Of a stretch of DNA of 5,689 bases, positions 1 through 4,619 are shown one piece after another (position 1 is the stretch's first letter; each line of letters opens with the position of its first letter). The position numbers and the translations under genes were made by a program. The notes under the pieces were generated by a model, which was given only the letters and a program-made list of their open reading frames with translations, made no database searches and was not told the origin of the DNA. Origin of the DNA: Pseudomonadota bacterium. GTDB taxonomy: Bacteria; Pseudomonadota; Gammaproteobacteria; Steroidobacterales; Steroidobacteraceae. The DNA lies in NCBI GenBank assembly GCA_018241455.1, contig JAFEDW010000138.1, forward strand, positions 1 through 5,689, in the 5' to 3' direction.

Positions 1-592
1 CCTGGTTGATCGGCGTGCGGATCGCGCCCGGCGCGAGCGCCAGCACCCGCACGCCAAACGGCGCGGCTTCCTGCGCGAGCGTCTGCGTCAACATCGCAAG
101 ACCGGCCTTGCTCGCGGTGTAGGCGCTGAATCCGCTCCACGCGATGCGTTCATGCACGGACGACATGTTGAGCACGACGCCGCTGCGCTGCGCCACCATG
201 CGCCGGAGCGCCTCGCGCGCGCACAGGAAGCTGCCGTGCAGGTTGATGTGCAGCACGCGCTCCCACGCGGCCGGATCGGCTTCCCAGGCCGGCGCATGCG
301 CTCCGTCGATACCGGCATTGTTCACCAGCGCATCGATGCCGCCCCACTGCCGATCGAGTTCGGCGAACATCGCGCTCACCTGCGCGGCGTCGCTGACATC
401 GGCCGCGAGGCCGATCGCGGCAGCACCCGTCGCGCGCAGTTCGGCCAGCAGCGCCTCGGTTGCTTCCGGGTGCACCAGGTAGTTGACGGCAACCCGCGCG
501 CCGCACGCAGCGAGCTGACGCGCAATGGCGGCGCCGATGCCGGAGTTGGCGCCGGTGACGAGGATGCGTTTTTTCTCGAGCCGTATGTCCAT
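1..592 (-). CDS. Short-chain dehydrogenase/reductase, glucose 1-dehydrogenase-like (partial, C-terminus off left edge)
   Basis: This is a cytoplasmic NAD(P)(H)-dependent oxidoreductase of the classical SDR family. The 197 visible residues carry the Rossmann cofactor motif TGANSGIG (13-20), the D65-V adenine-ring contact, NNAG (91-94), a probable catalytic Asn near 117, Ser145, and the Tyr158-x3-Lys162 pair in YTASK. The segment SSVHERIAW around the catalytic serine resembles Bacillus-type glucose 1-dehydrogenases. The residue ending the second beta strand is Asn (VNY) rather than Asp, so NADP(H) may be accepted. Family members are about 250-265 residues, so some 55-65 residues lie beyond base 1. 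The ATG at 590-592 is bracketed: an in-frame TAG lies at 617-619 and the Rossmann strand begins about ten residues in. The family assignment is secure. The sugar substrate is a guess, because SDR specificity sits largely in the missing C-terminal loop. Confidence 0.93.
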   Translation of the reverse strand, partial: MDIRLEKKRILVTGANSGIGAAIARQLAACGARVAVNYLVHPEATEALLAELRATGAAAIGLAADVSDAAQVSAMFAELDRQWGGIDALVNNAGIDGAHAPAWEADPAAWERVLHINLHGSFLCAREALRRMVAQRSGVVLNMSSVHERIAWSGFSAYTASKAGLAMLTQTLAQEAAPFGVRVLALAPGAIRTPINQ

Positions 593-594
593 AG

Positions 595-632
595 CCCCGG
601 CTTCGCCGCCGGGGGTCTAGTTTAAGGCGGCG
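595..632 (-). promoter_or_regulatory. Two overlapping, mutually exclusive inverted repeats upstream of the dehydrogenase start
   Basis: CCCCGGC (595-601) pairs perfectly with GCCGGGG (608-614) across a 6-nt loop. CGCCGCC (604-610) pairs perfectly with GGCGGCG (626-632) across a 15-nt loop. The two 7-bp stems share 608-610, so only one can form at a time. In the dehydrogenase mRNA the first stem ends two bases before the ATG and would bury the only G-rich, Shine-Dalgarno-like stretch. Neither stem is followed by a T run, so a terminator is unlikely. In DNA this GC-rich, such repeats can arise by chance. Confidence 0.35.
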
Positions 633-666
633 CAGCCTGCCCGGGGGATGACAATTTCGTGAGCGG

Positions 667-695
667 TTGCCGTGACCGTGGGCGTGGTGTGAAAT
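667..695 (+). promoter_or_regulatory. Candidate sigma70-type promoter for the membrane protein/hydrolase pair
   Basis: TTGCCG (667-672) and TGAAAT (690-695) are separated by 17 bp, and each matches the -35 or -10 consensus at four of six positions. A start about seven bases downstream would give a leader of roughly 25 nt before the ATG at 729. The prediction rests on sequence resemblance alone, and the position between two divergent genes is appropriate. Confidence 0.3.
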
Positions 696-717
696 GTCCC
701 GGCCGACCGTGTGCAGC

Positions 718-721
718 AAGG
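718..721 (+). promoter_or_regulatory. Ribosome binding site choosing ATG 729 over GTG 711
   Basis: AAGG lies seven bases before the ATG at 729. The in-frame GTG at 711 has no purine-rich motif at suitable spacing and would add only six hydrophilic residues, so ATG 729 is preferred. Confidence 0.55.
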
Positions 722-728
722 CGAATAC

Positions 729-1319
729 ATGACACCGGAAGTCAGGGCCTTCGAATACGCGCTGGGCATCTTCTCGGTGCTCATCGGACTGGCCGTGGCC
801 GATATTGCAGCCAGCTTTCACCGCCTGCTGCGGCACCGCACGCATATCACCTGGGATCCGCTCGCGCTGCTGGCCGCGCTGTACGCGCTGTGCATGGCCG
901 TCTACATGTGGTTCGACATCTGGGCCGTGCTCCATTTCGGCGCGACGCGGCATTTCCTGTTCTACCTCGGCCTGGTGGGCCAATTGTTCCTGCTGTTCCT
1001 GGTCGCCGCCGCGAGCCTGCCCGACGAAGCCGATGAGCGGGCCGACTTGCGCGCGTACTACGCCGGCAATAGCCGTTACTTCTGGTCGCTGGTCAGCTTG
1101 TTCCAGTTCGTGTACGTGTTGTTTGGCGTCTTCTTTGCTGGCGGCGAGCCGAGCGGCGAGCCGGTGTCGATCCAGGTCCTGATGTGGACCCTGATGCTGG
1201 CGCCGCTGCTGATAACGCTGGCGCTGTATGCGTGGCGGGCGCGCTGGCTCCACTACGTCGGCATGGCATTGCTTTACGCCATCATGCTGCTGCACTACGC
1301 ATCGGCACAGATCAATTGA
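729..1319 (+). CDS. Six-helix integral membrane protein of unknown function
   Basis: The product is 196 residues, almost all hydrophobic helices. Likely membrane segments lie near residues 8-30, 43-66, 75-97, 117-138, 146-168 and 172-194. The third and fourth are separated by a short charged loop (DEADERADLR, about 99-108), and a Gly/Glu-rich loop (GGEPSGEP) precedes the fifth. There is no cleavable signal peptide and I see no catalytic or transport motif. The opening, FEY followed by an IGLAVADI helix, resembles a widespread group of uncharacterised proteobacterial membrane proteins; this is recollection, not a search result. Its stop codon overlaps the TTG start of the downstream serine hydrolase, so the two are probably co-translated and functionally linked. 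No function is assigned. The gene itself is well supported by its ribosome site and continuous hydrophobic pattern. Confidence 0.85.
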   Translation: MTPEVRAFEYALGIFSVLIGLAVADIAASFHRLLRHRTHITWDPLALLAALYALCMAVYMWFDIWAVLHFGATRHFLFYLGLVGQLFLLFLVAAASLPDEADERADLRAYYAGNSRYFWSLVSLFQFVYVLFGVFFAGGEPSGEPVSIQVLMWTLMLAPLLITLALYAWRARWLHYVGMALLYAIMLLHYASAQIN

Positions 1320-2386
1320 GTGCGTCGGCATTCGCACACGCCGCGGATTTGATCCAGGCCGCGGTGCGCAAATCGCAGGTACCCGGCATCCAGTATGTCG
1401 TCGTCGATCGCCATTGCCTGCGGTTCGAATGTCACGCGGGCTTCGCGGACCTCGCGGCGCAGCGGCCGATGCAGGCCGACACGACGATGATGGCGTTCTC
1501 GATGAGCAAGACGCTCACCGCCGTCGCGGTGCTGCAGCTCGTGGAAAGCGGGTCCGTCGCGCTCGACGAACCCATCGCGCGCCTCGTTCCCTGGCAACCG
1601 TACGGGCCCGGGGTCACGATCCGCCAGCTGCTTTGCCACACATCCGGGATCCCCAACCCGATGCCGCTCAAGTGGGTACACGCGGCCGGCGACCCCGCTT
1701 TCGACGAACGCGCACGACTCGAAGCCATCCTGCGCCGCCACCCGCGATTGCAAACGCCGCCCGGCACCCGCTATGCCTACTCCAACATCGGCTATTGGTT
1801 GCTGGGCTTCGTTGTCGAGGCGGCCAGCGGCGAATCGTTCAGCGCCTACGTCACGCGGCACCTCATCGCGAAGCTCGGCGGCGTGGGCGTGCAATTGGGC
1901 TACGACATTCCAGCCACCGGGTCGCAGGCGCGCGGTTACCTGGAACGCTACTCGCTGTTTGGCCTGCTCAAGCCCTGGCTGATCGATCGCAGCCTGGTCG
2001 GTGAATCCGCCGGTTCGTGGGTGGCTTTGCGCGATCTCTGCGTGGACGGACCGGCATTCGGCGGGCTGGTGGGCAACGCGTTGGCATTCGCGCGCTTCCT
2101 GCAGGATCAACTGGGCGAGCATTCGGTGCTGCTCGGCGATCGCACGCGTGAACTCATGCAGACGCAGCAGACCGCCGCCGGGCGGCCGATTCCGATGACG
2201 CCTGGCTGGCACATCGGCTCACTCGGGCAATCGCGTTATCTCTACAAGGAAGGCGGCGGCGGTGGATTCCACTGCCTGATGCGCCTTTACAGCAAAGCGG
2301 GCATCGGCACCGTGCTGATGACGAACGCCACGTTGTTCAATGTGCGCCGATTTCTCGATGCGGCGGACGCCGCTATTGCAGCATGA
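1316..2386 (+). CDS. Serine hydrolase of the class C beta-lactamase/penicillin-binding protein fold
   Basis: The 356-residue product has the three active-site elements of the beta-lactamase-related family (Pfam Beta-lactamase): S62-M-S-K65 (SxxK, with the nucleophile and general base), Y155-S-N157, and K311-E-G followed by a run of glycines, in the place of KTG. The segments QLLCHTSGIPNP (104-115) and GWHIG are also typical. Family members act as esterases, D-amino-acid peptidases or amidases; the substrate cannot be read here, and antibiotic resistance should not be assumed. The start is taken as TTG 1316, which overlaps the upstream stop (TTGA). The frame has no ATG near the conserved start, and the upstream in-frame stretch is not protein-like. 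There is no Shine-Dalgarno motif, so translation probably depends on coupling. From this start there is no signal peptide, unlike many secreted relatives. The 3' end overlaps the convergent TonB-like gene. Confidence 0.9.
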   Translation: MSASAFAHAADLIQAAVRKSQVPGIQYVVVDRHCLRFECHAGFADLAAQRPMQADTTMMAFSMSKTLTAVAVLQLVESGSVALDEPIARLVPWQPYGPGVTIRQLLCHTSGIPNPMPLKWVHAAGDPAFDERARLEAILRRHPRLQTPPGTRYAYSNIGYWLLGFVVEAASGESFSAYVTRHLIAKLGGVGVQLGYDIPATGSQARGYLERYSLFGLLKPWLIDRSLVGESAGSWVALRDLCVDGPAFGGLVGNALAFARFLQDQLGEHSVLLGDRTRELMQTQQTAAGRPIPMTPGWHIGSLGQSRYLYKEGGGGGFHCLMRLYSKAGIGTVLMTNATLFNVRRFLDAADAAIAA

Positions 2387-3227
2387 AGCGGACGCGAATC
2401 GCGAAGCAGGAACTGACCGCACGCCCATTCTCGGTCGCCGGCCGATAGTGACCCGAACCTGCTTGCGCGAGCCTGATGGCGCCTTCATCGAGCCGGGGGC
2501 TCCCCGCCGACTGCGATACGGTTGGAATCCCGGTCAGTCGACCACTGCCGTCCACGCACACGCGCACATCCGCAACGCCCTGCTCCCCGAGACGCTTGGC
2601 GGACGCGGGATAGAACACTTCCGCGCTGGGAAATCCGGCGCCGATCCCACCAGACACGCGGCTGACATCCGCGACTGGCCCGCTGACATGGGTATCGGGC
2701 TGCCCTGTGAATGTGATGGTCGTCGACTCGGGCGGAAATACGAATTGGTTCGGGAAATCCAGCGGTGCGACATGCGTTTCAACCAGCGGCGCCGTCGGCT
2801 TTGGCAGTGGCGGATCAGCGGTCCGGGTCAGTGGCAGGACTCTTCCCTTGATGACCGGTGGCTCGCGCAGTGGCGTGCCCCCATTGAAGATCGATGCAAA
2901 GGTGAAGATCACGACGACGTGAAACGCGATGATCACGAACATCGCGCCCGGACGTCGCGACCAAGAAGGGGACGCGTGTAATCCGTATACGGCTGTCGCT
3001 GCGCCACCGCCCGCGGTACCCGCCGCCAGCGCCTTGCCCGGGAAATCGCGAGCAATGCTGGGCACGGCCCAGCAGCAACCCAATCCAAACAGCAGCCGCG
3101 ATACCGGTGAGTGTCGCGTGGCCAGATCAGCCAGCCACTCTTCTTCAAGCCGCTCGGCGAGCGAAACCGGAGTCGCGGCCGCGGCGCGCCGCACCAACCA
3201 ACCGGAAAAACCCTGTTGCGTGTTCAT
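2373..3227 (-). CDS. TonB-like energy transducer with a long N-terminal extension
   Basis: The 284-residue product has four parts. The first is a roughly 92-residue N-terminal region with the amphipathic stretch ERLEEEWLADLA (25-36) and a semi-hydrophobic LLFGLGCCWA (45-54). A clear membrane helix follows (about 95-114), then a Pro-rich linker (about 119-166, including PPLPKPTAP) and a C-terminal TonB domain (about 199-284). That domain shows YPASAKRLGEQG, a VRVCVDGSGRLTG strand-turn, RLDEGAI and HYRPATENG. TonB proteins carry proton-motive energy from the inner membrane to outer-membrane receptors or form related periplasmic links. Classical TonB has only a short cytoplasmic N-terminus, so the extension is notable. 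Cys224 and Cys274 lie in strands that could pair as a periplasmic disulfide. No exbB, exbD or receptor gene is visible. The start overlaps the PadR gene's stop (ATGA). The family call is firm; a classical TonB role is not. Confidence 0.85.
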   Translation of the reverse strand: MNTQQGFSGWLVRRAAAATPVSLAERLEEEWLADLATRHSPVSRLLFGLGCCWAVPSIARDFPGKALAAGTAGGGAATAVYGLHASPSWSRRPGAMFVIIAFHVVVIFTFASIFNGGTPLREPPVIKGRVLPLTRTADPPLPKPTAPLVETHVAPLDFPNQFVFPPESTTITFTGQPDTHVSGPVADVSRVSGGIGAGFPSAEVFYPASAKRLGEQGVADVRVCVDGSGRLTGIPTVSQSAGSPRLDEGAIRLAQAGSGHYRPATENGRAVSSCFAIRVRFMLQ

Positions 3228-3529
3228 GCCGGTACTCCTCTGGCGAAGCGCGCGAAGATTTCACTCGCGCGGCTCAAGCCCGTGGACGTGAGGCGATACA
3301 AACGCCGACGCGGTCGTCCGGCGCTGGTGGGATCGATGTTTTCCCAGCGACTGGTGAACCACCCCGCCGCTTCCAGGCGAAGCAGGATCGGATACAAGGT
3401 GCCGGAGGCCAACCCGCTGCGCTTCTGCACGTCGGCGCCGGCGAGCGATTCGGTGGGATCATCGAGGAAGGCTTCCAGCACATGCAGTGTCTGGAGAGAG
3501 ATGCGGATGTTGTCATCCGGCCTACCCAT
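3224..3529 (-). CDS. PadR-family winged-helix transcriptional regulator
   Basis: The 101-residue product is a small DNA-binding repressor of the PadR type. The pattern LASGTLYPILLRLEAAGW (40-57) is the PadR recognition helix followed by the turn into the wing. The wing, with GRPRRRLYRLTSTG (71-84), is the typical basic beta hairpin of the family. The short C-terminal helix (85-96) matches minimal PadR-s proteins of about 100-110 residues that dimerise through their termini. The start is taken as ATG 3529 (MGRPDDN). A TTG at 3565 would add twelve residues that do not look like family sequence and that overlap the predicted promoter. No Shine-Dalgarno motif precedes the ATG. The gene overlaps the downstream TonB-like gene by 4 nt, so it likely controls that gene and itself. 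The effector is unknown. Confidence 0.92.
   Translation of the reverse strand: MGRPDDNIRISLQTLHVLEAFLDDPTESLAGADVQKRSGLASGTLYPILLRLEAAGWFTSRWENIDPTSAGRPRRRLYRLTSTGLSRASEIFARFARGVPA
3235..3240 (-). promoter_or_regulatory. Strong ribosome binding site for the TonB-like gene
   Basis: On the minus strand GAGGAG sits seven bases before the ATG at 3225-3227, inside the last codons of the PadR gene. It fixes the start and means the TonB-like protein can be translated independently of coupling. Confidence 0.8.
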
Positions 3530-3565
3530 AGTCGTAAGTCTACATAGGTACCGGGTCGAATGCAA
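3529..3565 (-). promoter_or_regulatory. Candidate PadR/TonB operon promoter with overlapping imperfect palindrome
   Basis: On the minus strand TTGCAT (3560-3565) and TAGACT (3537-3542) are spaced by 17 bp, giving a plausible -35/-10 pair. Transcription would begin at or within a few bases of the PadR ATG, which fits the missing Shine-Dalgarno and suggests a leaderless mRNA. Bases 3529-3542 form a 14-bp imperfect palindrome (TAGNCNTANGNCTA, five of seven pairs matching) covering the -10 and the start, a natural place for an autorepressor operator. A CATAG direct repeat (3527-3531, 3543-3547) flanks it. The canonical PadR site ATGT-N8-ACAT is absent. Confidence 0.33.
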
Positions 3566-3608
3566 ATCCTGTTCGCGGGCGCAGCGATCCGGCGGTTCCG
3601 GCTAAACT

Positions 3609-3614
3609 GAGAGG
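3609..3614 (+). promoter_or_regulatory. Ribosome binding site for the aldo/keto reductase gene
   Basis: GAGAGG ends three bases before the ATG at 3618. The spacing is short but the motif is clear, and the family's usual N-terminus (MEKRQLGRQG) begins exactly there. Confidence 0.65.
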
Positions 3615-3617
3615 ACC

Positions 3618-4607
3618 ATGGAAAAGCGCCAGTTGGGCCGGCAAGGCCTCGAAGTATCCGCGTTGGGCCTCGGCTGCATGAGCATGAGCCACGGTTATGG
3701 CCCGCCCGGCGACAAACAGCAAATGATCGCGCTGATCCACGCGGCGGTCGCGCGTGGCATCACGCTGTTCGACACTGCGGAGATGTACGGCCCGTTCACG
3801 AACGAGGAGCTCGTCGGTGAAGCGCTGGCGCCGTACCGCGGCCAAGTGACGATCGCGACGAAGTTCGGCTTCAGGATCGACGCCGAAGGCCGGCAGGTCG
3901 GGCTCGACAGCCGGCCGCAGCACATCAGGGAAGTCGCCGAGGCCTCGTTGCGTAGATTGCGCCTCGACACGATCGATCTGTTCTACCAGCACCGCGTCGA
4001 TCCGGAGGTGCCGATCGAAGAGGTCGCCGGCGCCGTCAGGGACCTGATCGCGGCCGGCAAGGTGCGCTATTTCGGCTTGTCGGAAGCCGGGGCGCAGACG
4101 ATCCGGCGTGCACACGCCGTGCAGCCGGTGACTGCGCTGCAGGCCGAATATTCGATCTGGTGGCGCGAACCGGAGAGCGCGGTGATGCCGACGCTCGAGG
4201 AACTCGGCATCGGTCTCGTGCCCTACAGTCCGCTCGGCCGCGGGTTCCTCACCGGCAAGATGGCCGGCGGCGCCGCGTTCGATGCCAAGGATTTCCGCAG
4301 CCAACTGCCGCGCTTCACGCCCGAAGCGCGCGCGGCGAACCAGGCGCTGGTCGCGCTGCTCGAAGGCATCGCGGCACGCGCGCGCGCGACGCCGGCGCAG
4401 CTGGCGCTCGCCTGGCTGCTCGCGCGCAAGCCCTGGATCGTGCCGATTCCGGGCACGACGAAACTCCATCGGCTGGAAGAGAACATCGGCGCCGCCAGCC
4501 TGCATCTCTCGGCGGCCGACCTGCATGCAATCGAGAGCGGCGTCGCCGCGCTCGGCGTGCATGGCGATCGCTATCCGGAACACCTGCAGCGCATGGTCGG
4601 TCGCTGA
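3618..4607 (+). CDS. Aldo/keto reductase
   Basis: This is a complete 329-residue cytoplasmic NADPH-dependent carbonyl reductase of the (beta/alpha)8-barrel aldo/keto reductase superfamily, at the normal length. The start KRQLGRQGLEVSALGLGCM is the typical N-terminal beta hairpin and first strand. The catalytic tetrad is visible as Asp52 and Tyr57 (DTAEMYG), Lys82 (TKFGF) and His125 (YQHRVD). The C-terminal cofactor site appears as PIPGTTKLHRLEENIGA. The overall pattern, with MSMSHGYGP near residue 21 and YSPLGRGFLTGK in the middle, fits bacterial/plant AKR13-like reductases that act on small aldehydes or ketones. The substrate is not predictable. The gene is divergent from the PadR operon and is followed after 12 nt by a transporter in the same frame, so an operon is likely. 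The terminus YPEHLQRMVGR is natural for the family, so the gene is not truncated. Confidence 0.96.
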   Translation: MEKRQLGRQGLEVSALGLGCMSMSHGYGPPGDKQQMIALIHAAVARGITLFDTAEMYGPFTNEELVGEALAPYRGQVTIATKFGFRIDAEGRQVGLDSRPQHIREVAEASLRRLRLDTIDLFYQHRVDPEVPIEEVAGAVRDLIAAGKVRYFGLSEAGAQTIRRAHAVQPVTALQAEYSIWWREPESAVMPTLEELGIGLVPYSPLGRGFLTGKMAGGAAFDAKDFRSQLPRFTPEARAANQALVALLEGIAARARATPAQLALAWLLARKPWIVPIPGTTKLHRLEENIGAASLHLSAADLHAIESGVAALGVHGDRYPEHLQRMVGR

Positions 4608-4619
4608 GCGCGTCGCGAG

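Noticed and set aside
595..614. Rho-independent terminator
   Set aside because: The hairpin has no T run on either strand and sits directly before a start codon.
1184..1315. GTG 1184 as the serine hydrolase start
   Set aside because: It would add 44 residues encoded inside the membrane protein gene, with no signal peptide or family-like sequence.
150..1337. Long minus-strand open frame of 395 codons
   Set aside because: It crosses the dehydrogenase in the wrong frame and lies antisense to the membrane protein. Its translation is Arg/His/Gln-rich with no fold pattern. Such frames are common opposite GC-rich genes.
1295..2212. Minus-strand open frame of 305 codons
   Set aside because: It is antisense to the serine hydrolase, which has all its catalytic motifs. 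The antisense product has no recognisable motif.
2340..2981. Plus-strand open frame of 213 codons
   Set aside because: It is antisense to the TonB-like gene and its product is low-complexity and Arg-rich.
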